From Tatumella sp. JGM91 (GTDB taxonomy: Bacteria; Pseudomonadota; Gammaproteobacteria; Enterobacterales; Enterobacteriaceae): DNA of 45,767 nucleotides. Both the position numbers and the translations under genes were made by a program. Each line of letters starts with the position of its first letter. Position 1 is the first letter of the stretch. The stretch spans positions 195 to 45,961 of the forward strand of contig NZ_JAERJP010000024.1 in NCBI RefSeq assembly GCF_018257575.1, read 5' to 3'. The notes beneath the pieces were generated by a model. It was not told the origin of the DNA and ran no database searches. It was given only the letters and a program-made list of their open reading frames with translations. Of this stretch, positions 21,738 through 29,712 are shown in pieces.

Positions 21738-21761
21738 AGTCACCTAAGGGTGGCTTTTTTT
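21738..21761 (+). terminator. Terminator of tRNA-Leu
   Basis: AGTCACC and GGTGGCT pair around TAAG (one G-T pair) and are followed by a run of T. It lies just downstream of the tRNA. Confidence 0.75.
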
Positions 21762-22026
21762 GTGCCTAAAATCAGTGAATTACTTCTTTTCTGCTCATTT
21801 TTCATTCTCATCGTATCTGATGGTATCTGCGGGTATATCGCATAAAGCGGGGTATAAATATGTATATCCCAAGTTCGATTTAGGGCGGTATACAGTTTTG
21901 TTTTAAAAATGACCGCTGGTGCTTTGTGTTGCATAGATGTTGGATGGAAATGGGCGTTAGCAGCAAGAATAGGTTGACCTGCTCCCCATTGATTAACACA
22001 CCGCGATGTTAGTAATGTCTTCATAA
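21762..22026. other. Left-end remnant of a leuX element lacking its integrase
   Basis: No supported gene is seen. TGATGGTAT (21818-21826) is shared with the arm region of the leuX-type integrase at 41326-41346, and similar GGGTATA words follow. This fits an attachment-site arm region whose adjacent integrase was lost, perhaps when the IS3-family element inserted or recombined. Inference only. Confidence 0.4.
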
Positions 22027-22106
22027 TGACCCTGACCCAAAATACTGCTCCATTCAGAAACAGAATTCCGGCATGATAATGACTCCCCTGAGCGGAGGTT
22101 GTGCCG

Positions 22107-22373
22107 ATGAAAAAGTCACGATTCACCGAAGAGCAGATTGTCTTTGCCCTGAAGCAAGCTGAGCTGGGTACGTCCGTGCCGGAAGTTTGCCGCAAGCTGG
22201 GTATCTCCGACGCTACCTTCTACACCTGGCGCAAAAAGTACGGCGGGATTTCTCCTTCAGAACTGAAGCATATGCGGCAGCTCGAAGAGGAAAACCTTCG
22301 CCTGAAGAAGCTGGTTGCCGATCTGAGCCTCGACAAGGCCATGTTGCAGGACGTGCTGGCAAAAAAGAGCTGA
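22107..22373 (+). CDS. IS3-family transposase OrfA
   Basis: The 88-residue product is an HTH_Tnp_1-type DNA-binding protein (SRFTEEQIVFALKQAELG, then a helix-turn-helix and leucine-rich C-terminal helix for multimerisation). The start is the ATG at 22107, with GGAGG upstream. It recognises the inverted repeats and is fused to OrfB by programmed frameshifting to make the active transposase. The slippery A AAA AAG is at 22361-22367. Confidence 0.9.
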   Translation: MKKSRFTEEQIVFALKQAELGTSVPEVCRKLGISDATFYTWRKKYGGISPSELKHMRQLEEENLRLKKLVADLSLDKAMLQDVLAKKS

Positions 22374-23215
22374 CGCTGGCACGCCTGCGCGAATGGGTCA
22401 GGGACTTACAGACCCGCTTCGGTGCCAGTGAAAGACAGGTCTGCTTTGCGCTGCAGGTCAGCCGCAGTTCGTTCCGGTACCGCTCCGTTGCGGCAGATGA
22501 CAGCGCGCTGCGACTGCGCATCAGGGAGATAACCGAAACTCGCGTCCACTATGGCTACCGCAGGGTCCACGTCATGCTGAAACGGGAAGGCTGGCGCGAT
22601 AATCACAAGCGCATTTACCGGCTTTACCGCGAGCAGGGATTATCGCTCCGGCTTAAACGCCCCCGCCGTAATAAATCTGCGCTGAAACGTCAGCCACAGC
22701 CGCAGGGACTGTATCCCAATCACGTATGGGGAATGGATTTTGTCTCCGATGCGTTGTTTGACGGTCGCCGGCTCCGCCTGCTGACGGTAATCGATCTTTA
22801 TACGCGTGAGTGTCTGGGTATCTGCGTAGGCCAGAACCTGCGCTCTTCAGAAGTGGCTGAAATGCTGGACAGCATCGCGTTGAGACGTCCGTTACCGCAA
22901 CTACTGAAAACAGACAATGGCTCTGAATTTGCAGGAAAAATTCTGGATAAGTGGGTATACGAACGTGATATCCGGATTGACTTCTCACGGCCAGGCACGC
23001 CCACGGATAATGCCACAGTAGAGTCGTTCAACGGCAGGCTGCGGCAGGAGTGCCTGAACGAGAACTGGTTCATGTCTCTGGAGGATGCACGATGCAAAAT
23101 CGAGGCCTGGCGCATACACTATAACCAGAGTCGCCCTCATTCTGCGCTGGGCTGGATGACTCCATCCGAATTCGCCGAAAAATCTGCCGGTTGCCAGAAT
23201 AAGCAACCAACCTGA
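22361..23215 (+). CDS. IS3-family transposase OrfB (DDE integrase)
   Basis: This is the catalytic part, in the -1 frame relative to orfA; the frame is open from 22187 but meaningful similarity starts after the slippery site. An HTH_21 region (HYGYRRVHVMLKREGW) precedes an rve core. The DDE residues are visible in VWGMDFVSDAL, LLKTDNGSEF and TDNATVESFNGRLRQECLNE. The C terminus RPHSALGWMTPSEFA is typical. It appears intact, made mainly as an OrfAB fusion. Confidence 0.9.
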   Translation, partial: KKELTLARLREWVRDLQTRFGASERQVCFALQVSRSSFRYRSVAADDSALRLRIREITETRVHYGYRRVHVMLKREGWRDNHKRIYRLYREQGLSLRLKRPRRNKSALKRQPQPQGLYPNHVWGMDFVSDALFDGRRLRLLTVIDLYTRECLGICVGQNLRSSEVAEMLDSIALRRPLPQLLKTDNGSEFAGKILDKWVYERDIRIDFSRPGTPTDNATVESFNGRLRQECLNENWFMSLEDARCKIEAWRIHYNQSRPHSALGWMTPSEFAEKSAGCQNKQPT

Positions 23216-23356
23216 AGCCGGTATTCCTGATTATGCCTGGATCATATTCGGGGTCAGGGTCAACTTTACGAGATTACTAGCATGCGCAGAATGTTTTATT
23301 CATTGTTATTTTGAATAAATAAAGATGAAATCCGCGCATATGAAACCTTCCCCTTT

Positions 23357-24133
23357 TTAATATCGTATCGTTCCGTCCAATAATCCTTGGCAAATTTTGC
23401 TTTCACGAATAATTATATCTCGTGTCGTCTGAAAAAACTTAGGTTCACCTTGACTCCATTGTATCAGTAACTTATGCATTTTTCTTAAATCTTTTTCTCG
23501 TGCACACCTATTGAAGAGAAATAGCAATTTCATTCTGGCGTTATTTAGTCTGCTACAATTTAAATTTAAAACCTCTATTGTTTTATTAACAATGTCGAGT
23601 GTTTCTGCAGCAGGCTTCCCATCTATACTAATGCTATTACAGTATGGTTCATTAGGTAGCAATTTACCTGTACCTTTGTCAAAAACAAATAAATTGTGCG
23701 CATCTGGAAGTGTGAGAGGAAGAAGAATTTTCCCTGTCCAGTCTTTGTCAATAACTTTATTTTTGTCTTCATAATGAGATTTATATGAATCGCAACTAAG
23801 GTTCACTGGTAATTGATAATCATCACCTTCGTTTGTCCCACCTAGACATACAGCTAAGAGATTAGACCATTCTAAATGCCAGTTAATGCCACCTAGGATT
23901 GAACCAGATTTAGATTTGAAATGCTCCACTTTTATTTCATGTTCATTTTCACAATCTAAATCTATCTCACAATACGCACAAAGGTACATTTGATCATTGC
24001 AAATGTGTTGCTTGAGCCTCTTATACAAAACACCTTGTTCATGATTCCTAAAATCATCCCAAGTTCCATTTGGATTTTGAGCTTTGAAGTTGGTAAAGAA
24101 CTGATCCTCTGGAGTTTTATTGATCCTTTTCAA
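23357..24133 (-). CDS. Retron-associated HNH endonuclease-like effector (PtuB-like)
   Basis: The 258-residue product starts at the TTG at 24133, which has GGGAGA 6 nt upstream; the alternative TTG at 24166 has no such site. It matches the HNH family linked to retrons (TIGR02646-like, with N terminus MKRINKTPEDQFF). Visible metal-binding/HNH positions are CAYC (52-55), VEH (69-71), NLLAVC (91-96) and a further cysteine in NLSCDSYKS. In Ec78-type retrons this protein and the ATPase form the toxic effector held in check by RT-msDNA. It overlaps the ATPase gene by 17 nt, so translation is coupled. Confidence 0.85.
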   Translation of the reverse strand: MKRINKTPEDQFFTNFKAQNPNGTWDDFRNHEQGVLYKRLKQHICNDQMYLCAYCEIDLDCENEHEIKVEHFKSKSGSILGGINWHLEWSNLLAVCLGGTNEGDDYQLPVNLSCDSYKSHYEDKNKVIDKDWTGKILLPLTLPDAHNLFVFDKGTGKLLPNEPYCNSISIDGKPAAETLDIVNKTIEVLNLNCSRLNNARMKLLFLFNRCAREKDLRKMHKLLIQWSQGEPKFFQTTRDIIIRESKICQGLLDGTIRY

Positions 24134-25745
24134 AATCGTTCTCCCAAATTCTTTTTTCAATTTCAAGCTTTAACTCTACTAAGGTTTCATCATCTGGACC
24201 GAAATGATGAGATAAAGTAGCACCTAGCTTTCTTGTGTAATCGCTAGCATATTCTTCTGAATATACTAAATCTTTATATTCTTGTAAGAGTTTGGTGTAC
24301 TTATCACCTGGCGGTCTTTGAGCAACCTCAAACAAATTCTCCAATACCCAAGAAGATATTGCCCCTCTAACTCCTTTCGGTGCCTTAAATTTTTGTCCAT
24401 TCTTTAATAACCATATGTTTTGGCTATCAATAGTATGACAAACCTGAGGACTATGAGTTGTAACTATAAACTGAATATTTTTAAAAGTTTTCTCAAGTCG
24501 CGGAATAATATTTTGCTGCCATGACGGGTGTAAGTGAAGATCTATTTCATCAATTAACACAATTCCAGTGCCATTTAACGGATTGACGCTATTAGGATTT
24601 AACAATGTCAACCTACGAGCAATATCAGCAATTAGTGCTAAAATGGATTTTTCTCCTTGCGATAATTGCAAAACACTTAGAGAAACATTCTCTTTATCCA
24701 CAATCAGATCAAGAGGAGCTCTTTGAAACTTAAGATTACTAAATCCCGGGAGAAAAGAATAAATTGCATCTTCAACAGTATGTAATGTTTTACTATTTAT
24801 TGAATAATAGCTATTTAATTTATCCTTTAAAATCTTTAAAGTATTGTTATGATCTTCTAGCAACTTTTTAGTGGCCTGAGAATCCTTATTTTCTGCTATT
24901 AGAGCTTTTAATAATGGATTGTCTAAGTCCTTTTCTTTAGCTCGAATTTCCGCTCTTAATGCTGTTATATCAGCATTATCAGAATTTTCAATTTCTATAA
25001 GTTCTTTAAACCATCTAAAGAATAATTTAAAATCAGCCTTTCCTGTTAGGCTCTTATTATATGCTTTGAATTTATCCCAGATTTGAGCTTCTTTAATTTC
25101 TTCTGAATTCTCAATGTCTTTAGTTGAAACGTCATTAGCTCTTTCAACTGTATACATTGCAATTAAAGGAAATGAAGTGTTTTGATTTATTGAATTGGCT
25201 GTTTTGAAAATATTACCTAACTCATTAATTCCGCTATAGTTACTTTTTGCTCTATCCTCATAACCAGGTTCGGTCATAGCTATGGTCATAGGGAAAGGTA
25301 CTCCCATATAGTCGTAATTTATTACGATCGAAGCATAGTTTTGACCTTTTTTTAACTCATGCTTTTCAATACCATCGCCATTATGTGAGCGAGTAGATAG
25401 TCTTGAGGAGAGATGCGTCATTCCCTTCTGAATTGCATCGAGAATCGTCGACTTCCCACAGCCATTATTCCCTACTAAAACTGTAGAGTTCTTTTTCAGG
25501 GAAAAATTCATTATAAGGGACTCAAACCCTTTATAGTTTTCCAAACGAATATCAGCAACTCTCAGTTGACCGCCTTCTAGCTGTTTTGCCAATAACTCTT
25601 TAAAGTAATTAGACATTTTCTCATCTGGCTCAACTCCGTACTCATTTGAGCCAAATATCTTATAAAGCTGATAAGAAGTTGCAAAATCACCATTTTCCGA
25701 TTTTTTAATTAATTTAGTTATTCTACTCGGTAAGTTCTGTTCCAT
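24117..25745 (-). CDS. Retron-associated ABC-type ATPase (PtuA-like)
   Basis: The 542-residue product has an AAA_15/AAA_21-type ABC ATPase organisation: Walker A GNNGCGKST (92-100), a long helical insertion with coiled-coil character, signature LSQGEKS, Walker B GIVLIDEIDLHLHP and the switch TTHSPQ. The ATG at 25745 is chosen because GGGAGGA lies 5 nt upstream, inside the end of the RT gene; one base separates the RT stop from this start. It is the sensor/ATPase half of the Septu-like PtuAB effector of type I-A retrons. Confidence 0.88.
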   Translation of the reverse strand: MEQNLPSRITKLIKKSENGDFATSYQLYKIFGSNEYGVEPDEKMSNYFKELLAKQLEGGQLRVADIRLENYKGFESLIMNFSLKKNSTVLVGNNGCGKSTILDAIQKGMTHLSSRLSTRSHNGDGIEKHELKKGQNYASIVINYDYMGVPFPMTIAMTEPGYEDRAKSNYSGINELGNIFKTANSINQNTSFPLIAMYTVERANDVSTKDIENSEEIKEAQIWDKFKAYNKSLTGKADFKLFFRWFKELIEIENSDNADITALRAEIRAKEKDLDNPLLKALIAENKDSQATKKLLEDHNNTLKILKDKLNSYYSINSKTLHTVEDAIYSFLPGFSNLKFQRAPLDLIVDKENVSLSVLQLSQGEKSILALIADIARRLTLLNPNSVNPLNGTGIVLIDEIDLHLHPSWQQNIIPRLEKTFKNIQFIVTTHSPQVCHTIDSQNIWLLKNGQKFKAPKGVRGAISSWVLENLFEVAQRPPGDKYTKLLQEYKDLVYSEEYASDYTRKLGATLSHHFGPDDETLVELKLEIEKRIWENDFEKDQ

Positions 25746-25746
25746 T

Positions 25747-26685
25747 TTATCCTCCCTCAGAATATTTCTTGATAGACTCAACTGTTGATTTTCCATATTT
25801 TTTTTCAAGTCTTTCAATGAAAGTTGGCTCAATATTATGAGCAAAACCGATTAAGCCTCTAAGGTGATTAATATCAACACTAGAAAGCTTGCCTTCTTTA
25901 AACTTGAATACTAAAGAAGTAATGTATCTTTTTCTTTCCCTTCCTATTGATAACTTATTATTATTAGTTAAAGTTACTCCAGTGACATGACGGTTATGAG
26001 CTTTTGATGAATATACAATTTTGTTATTATTAATTATGATTCGCGAGCCAAAAAAATAAAGTAAGGTTGATTTTACCTTTTTATGAGCCAATCCTAAAAC
26101 ATCTTTTTCATTTGTTGAAAAAGTTAAATCATCAGCATATCTTGAATAATTTATTTTATTTAATAAGCAAAAGTTTTTTATCTCTTCATCGAAGTTGCTC
26201 ATGACAACATTCGATATAAAAGGAGAACTTGGTGCTCCTACACTTAAAACTAATGCACCATTTTTTCTTTTTGTTCTACTCCAAAAACAAAATTGCTTTA
26301 ATAAATTTTTGTTTGTATCTGAAATATCTAATTTTTGTCTAGCTAATGCCTTGAATAAAAGTTCCGGTGTTATTTTATTAAAAAAATTGACTAAGTCCAG
26401 CTTTAATAAATAAACTGAGTTTTGATGTATCTTGGCGTTATCTAATATGTTCTTCCCATCAACATACGCTGTGGCTGCATCGTGAATATGAGTATGTTGT
26501 TTGAGTATTTCAATTATATCCCTTTGTATTGCTTTTACTCGTGGCGTAGGTTGAGCTATGATACGATAGCCAATTGTACGCTTTGGAATTTTGTATACTT
26601 TGTAGTGTGTCGCTGGTCTTGATTTTAGAAGTGCGTCAAAATCGGGGTAAGCTTTTTGAAGTGTCGTTTCAATGTCGATGCTCAT
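25747..26685 (-). CDS. Retron reverse transcriptase
   Basis: The 312-residue RT carries all retron hallmarks: NAxxH (NAKIH, residues 83-87), LDLVNFF (motif A), SVGAPSSP (149-156), the catalytic YADD (183-186) and VTG (HVTGVTL, 233-239). It copies the adjacent msr-msd RNA into msDNA, joined 2'-5' to a branching G. I chose the ATG at 26685 (MSIDIETTLQKAYPDF) over a TTG at 26712, since it gives the length of the Ec78 RT. It heads a three-gene operon with the ATPase and the HNH gene. The operon is notably AT-rich compared with the core. Confidence 0.93.
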   Translation of the reverse strand: MSIDIETTLQKAYPDFDALLKSRPATHYKVYKIPKRTIGYRIIAQPTPRVKAIQRDIIEILKQHTHIHDAATAYVDGKNILDNAKIHQNSVYLLKLDLVNFFNKITPELLFKALARQKLDISDTNKNLLKQFCFWSRTKRKNGALVLSVGAPSSPFISNVVMSNFDEEIKNFCLLNKINYSRYADDLTFSTNEKDVLGLAHKKVKSTLLYFFGSRIIINNNKIVYSSKAHNRHVTGVTLTNNNKLSIGRERKRYITSLVFKFKEGKLSSVDINHLRGLIGFAHNIEPTFIERLEKKYGKSTVESIKKYSEGG

Positions 26686-26771
26686 TACCAGCTTGTTCCG
26701 TTTACCAGTCAATAACTAGTACCAAGAGATGAACAAGGAGCTCTAAGTTCCCTGTCCATCCCGAGGTCCAG

Positions 26772-26938
26772 GCTCTTTACTTGAAGCCGCGGAACAAACT
26801 TTTTGATCCGCAACCTACTGGATTGCGGCTCAAAAAGTTTGTTCCGCAACTGTAAATGTAATCAATAAATTAGAGTTTGGCGCAACGCCCAACTAGATTT
26901 GACCAATCAGGTGGTAAATCCATAATACGCTAAAGAGC
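26772..26938 (-). ncRNA. Retron msr-msd RNA
   Basis: Transcribed towards the RT, it begins with a1 GCTCTTTA (26938-26931), and ends with the complementary a2 TAAAGAGC (26779-26772). Directly after a1 comes GCG, so the sequence TTTAGCG matches the branch-point context of known retrons (Ec86: CTTAGCG), making the complement of 26930 the probable branching G. A small msr stem-loop lies at 26882-26896 (TTGGGCG...CGCCAA). The msd is a 59-nt hairpin at 26789-26847 with 25-bp arms, one mismatch and a 9-nt loop. The a2 end is about 85 nt upstream of the RT start. Confidence 0.88.
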
Positions 26939-27134
26939 ATTGGCATCTTACGCCTTCCCCCACAAAATTTCAAATATGAGACGCAATTGAACTCATACAG
27001 GCTTTCGCTTTGTGGTGCTAAATTAAACAATTATTGTTGCCACAATTTTGCCACACCTACAACGCGCAAAATTGCACATTAGTGTTGAACAAAGCAAAAC
27101 ACTGCAATAGTAAATTGATGATTTTACGAGAAAA

Positions 27135-27153
27135 GATGGCGATAATAGGAACC
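27135..27153. repeat. Degenerate tRNA-Thr-type attachment site (possible element end)
   Basis: GATGGCGATAATAGGAACC resembles the tRNA-Thr-derived segment at 32994-33020 except for small gaps. About 70 bp away, CCTATACACATCCCTATACACATC (27209-27232) repeats the CCTATACACA word found beside the integrase at 32.83-32.9 kb. Together they suggest the other end of the element made by that integrase. Confidence 0.4.
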
Positions 27154-27291
27154 AATAATCCAATTCAAAATACTGATTTATATGAAAAATTTAAATTCGA
27201 TAAATAAACCTATACACATCCCTATACACATCGGCGATAGCGTTCATTTTTTGAACCTAATTCTGAGTAAGAAAAAGTTTTTTTGCACTTA

Positions 27292-27477
27292 ACTGTTCAC
27301 ACTGTTCACCTCGATTATTTCTCATTTTATATCATGTGGTTAGGTGGTGATGAGTTGGTGAAGAGTGAACAGTCGACTCTTCACCATTGTGATTTTTCTC
27401 GTTCTGGATGTGCCCGGTCAGGCGATGAGCGGGGGGATAAAAAGTTTTTTTAGGTTTTACTGTTCACTCTGTTCACC
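27292..27477. repeat. P4-type replication iterons (GGTGAACAGT-like)
   Basis: ACTGTTCAC occurs in tandem at 27292-27300 and 27301-27309, again at 27459-27467 followed by TCTGTTCAC (27468-27476). It occurs inverted as GTGAACAGT at 27365-27373. The outer copies read GGTGAACAGT/A on the minus strand, the decamer I recall as the satellite P4 alpha-protein iteron (ori/crr). No alpha primase gene is present, so this looks like a relict. The region 26940-27531 otherwise has no gene. Confidence 0.6.
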
Positions 27478-27531
27478 TCTAGTTTTTTCTCTATGATTTC
27501 ATAGTGATGCAGGGTGAATATACGGTGAAGG

Positions 27532-28586
27532 GGCTTTGTTGCATAAATCGAACTTTTGCTGAGTTGACGGATCAGAGCACGTATCCCCTGATAACCCAGG
27601 TCGCTCCGTGGCAAAGCAAACGTTCAACATCACCAACTGGCCCACGTATAACAAAGCCCTTATCAACCGCGGCTCTCTGACCTTCTGGCTCGATGAGGAG
27701 GCCATCCGGGCCTGGTATGACACGGCTACCCCCGTGTCACGCGGACGCCCTCAGCGCTATTCTGACCTTGCCATCACCACTGTTCTCATGATTAAACGCG
27801 TATTCCGTCTCACCCTTAGGGCTGCTCAGGGCTTCATTGATTCCCTTTTTTATCTGATGAAACTGCCACTGCGTTGTCCTGATTACACCTCTGTCAGCCG
27901 GCGGGAAAAATCCGTTAACGTCAGTTTTAAAACACCCACCCGGGGTGAAATCGCACACCTGGTGATTGATTCCACCGGGCTGAAGGTCTTCGGTGAAGGC
28001 GAGTGGAAAGTCAGGAAACACGGTCAGTCACGGCGTCGTATCTGGCGAAAACTGCATCTTGCTGTTGATGCCAGAACACATGAAATTATCTGCGCCGACC
28101 TGTCGCTGAATAACGTCACGGACTCAGAAGCGTTTCCGGGGCTTATCCGGCAGACTCACCGAAAAATCCGGTCAGCGGCGGCGGACGGGGCTTACGATAC
28201 CCGCCTGTGTCACGATGAACTCCGGCGTAAGAAAATCAGCGCACTGATACCGCCACGTCGTGGAGCAGGTTACTGGGCTGAGGAGTACGCAGACCGTAAC
28301 CGTGCGGTGGCGAACCAGCGTGTGTATGGAGGTAATGGTCACTGGAAATGGACAACAGATTACAACCGGCGGTCGATAGCGGAAACGGCGATGTACCGGA
28401 TAAAACAGTTGTTGGGTGGTTCACTGACGTTACGTGACTACGATGGTCAGGTTGCAGAGGCTCTGGCCATGGTACGTGCGTTGAACAAAATGACGAAAGC
28501 AGGTATGCCGGAAAGCGTGCGTATTGCCTGAAAACCCGCTCAGCGACAGGGATGCTCACCCAAAATCTGATTTATGCAACAAAGCC
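27532..28586 (+). mobile_element. IS5-family insertion sequence (IS903-like)
   Basis: The 1055-bp element is bounded by perfect 18-bp inverted repeats (GGCTTTGTTGCATAAATC at the left, its inverse ending at 28586). The size and the single 307-codon transposase fit IS903. The 9-bp flanks (CGGTGAAGG and ATTAATTAT) differ, so no target duplication remains. Confidence 0.93.
27608..28531 (+). CDS. IS5/IS903-family transposase
   Basis: The 307-residue DDE transposase starts at a GTG (27608). Catalytic segments are VIDSTGLKVFGEGEWK (first Asp), SAAADGAYDTR (second Asp) and RRSIAETAMYRIKQLLGG (Glu, with the Y(2)R(3)E(6)K-type context). It looks full-length and intact. Confidence 0.93.
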   Translation: MAKQTFNITNWPTYNKALINRGSLTFWLDEEAIRAWYDTATPVSRGRPQRYSDLAITTVLMIKRVFRLTLRAAQGFIDSLFYLMKLPLRCPDYTSVSRREKSVNVSFKTPTRGEIAHLVIDSTGLKVFGEGEWKVRKHGQSRRRIWRKLHLAVDARTHEIICADLSLNNVTDSEAFPGLIRQTHRKIRSAAADGAYDTRLCHDELRRKKISALIPPRRGAGYWAEEYADRNRAVANQRVYGGNGHWKWTTDYNRRSIAETAMYRIKQLLGGSLTLRDYDGQVAEALAMVRALNKMTKAGMPESVRIA

Positions 28587-28630
28587 ATTAATTATTTAAA
28601 TGTAGATCAACGCGACAGAAGGAGAGATTC

Positions 28631-28684
28631 GTGATAGAGCGTCTTATCCAAGCTATCAAGGGTAGTATCCATAGCCCACCATAA
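28631..28684 (+). CDS. Possible 17-codon leader peptide
   Basis: A GTG at 28631 follows AAGGAGAG with a 4-nt gap, one of the strongest ribosome-binding sequences nearby. It opens a frame encoding VIERLIQAIKGSIHSPP and then TAA. It ends 79 nt before the Rex-like gene. It could be a leader for that cassette or the tail of a gene cut by the IS; I cannot decide. The rest of 28587-28763 shows nothing clear. Confidence 0.25.
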   Translation: MIERLIQAIKGSIHSPP

Positions 28685-28763
28685 AAGGTGGAAAGAGATA
28701 CTTGCTGTATAGCCCGAATTGATCAATCATTTGTACATAAAAAAACACTATGTAGCTGAAATC

Positions 28764-29705
28764 ATGAAACTTAACTACTTCGCCTATACAATTACTGATA
28801 ATAATGATTCGAATATTTATTTCGACAACATTTCCGATATTATCAAGTCCTTTTGCCTTGGAAGAGAAAGAGCTCTTTTCGAAAAAAACAAAGGATTAAA
28901 AAAACTTTATTTAGCAATGCCGTCCACAATTCAAAATATATACTACCTTACCACGCCGGCAGTTATAACCGCATATAAAGCTGTTAATAGAGCATCTGGG
29001 ATTGTAAATGATCTCTCGGCTGTCTTGGGTAAGGAGAGTCTCGAAAAGGTGACTTATTTCTACATTGACCCTTCTTATCCTATAATCGGTATTACAGAAG
29101 GAAAAGGAGGGGCTGATGTAGATGATTTGCAATTTTTTATTAATGAAATATTGAACCATGGACTTAGTTCTCAGCGTTTCAGTTTTAAAATCTCCACTTT
29201 AAAAGTTGAAATCAATGCTAAGTCTGCCACTAAATTCAAATTAATAACTGAGGCTAGAGTTAAACTAAATAATACATCAGTGAAGGATGTGGTTAACGGA
29301 TTATTTGGAAAAGATCTACCAGAGAACATGGAGGTTGAAGTCGTAATAAAAAGGACAAATCGAAAGGAAAACGTCAAAGACTATATCGCCCCACTGTTAA
29401 CTAAACTAGAAGAGTCTAATGAAAAAAACTATGCTCAAATATATTTTAGAGCTAAGGCAGATGAGTTCCAATCAAATATAAAGTCCTTCATTTTAGATAA
29501 AAATCAGAATATTTTTGACATAATTAATCCACATGCAAAAATGAGCATCGAAGACCAGATAATAGACAAGAGATATAAAAATCAAGTAGTTACTGGTGAG
29601 TGCGAAGCATTTATAAAAGAATACACTGGCCGGATAAAAATGACATTTAGTGATAATTTATGGATAATGATGAAAACTGAAGCATATCATAAACAAGAAA
29701 GTTGA
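28764..29705 (+). CDS. RexA-like cytosolic sensor protein (diverged)
   Basis: This 313-residue soluble protein (ATG at 28764, MKLNYFAYTI; a TTG 45 nt earlier is less likely) has no signal peptide or membrane helix. I interpret it as a remote relative of lambda RexA (279 residues). The central order of segments is alike: NRASGIVNDLSAVL here versus NRSKASVEDIKNSL in RexA as I recall it, followed by a strand, a PIIGITEG-like segment, DLQFFI versus DLTDFLI, and a VVNGLFGKDLPENMEVEVVIK region versus ILKVLGATDIEG...LDIVIK. RexA senses phage DNA-protein intermediates and opens the RexB channel. The tightly linked four-helix membrane protein downstream supports this. Identity is low and unverified; the alternative is another soluble partner of a membrane effector. 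Confidence 0.62.
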   Translation: MKLNYFAYTITDNNDSNIYFDNISDIIKSFCLGRERALFEKNKGLKKLYLAMPSTIQNIYYLTTPAVITAYKAVNRASGIVNDLSAVLGKESLEKVTYFYIDPSYPIIGITEGKGGADVDDLQFFINEILNHGLSSQRFSFKISTLKVEINAKSATKFKLITEARVKLNNTSVKDVVNGLFGKDLPENMEVEVVIKRTNRKENVKDYIAPLLTKLEESNEKNYAQIYFRAKADEFQSNIKSFILDKNQNIFDIINPHAKMSIEDQIIDKRYKNQVVTGECEAFIKEYTGRIKMTFSDNLWIMMKTEAYHKQES

Positions 29706-29712
29706 GGTCGAA

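Larger units (their letters stand above)
22027..23262 (+). mobile_element. IS3-family insertion sequence (IS51/IS407-like group)
   Basis: The element of 1236 bp is bounded by TGACCCTGACCC (22027-22038) and its inverse GGGTCAGGGTCA (23251-23262). It carries overlapping orfA and orfB with a slippery A6G. The flanks (CATAA left, ACTTT right) show no direct repeat, so the target duplication is missing. Both genes look intact. Confidence 0.9.

Noticed and set aside
21740..22195. 151-codon minus-strand frame downstream of tRNA-Leu
   Set aside because: It spans the IS3 left end and the tRNA terminator and has no family resemblance.
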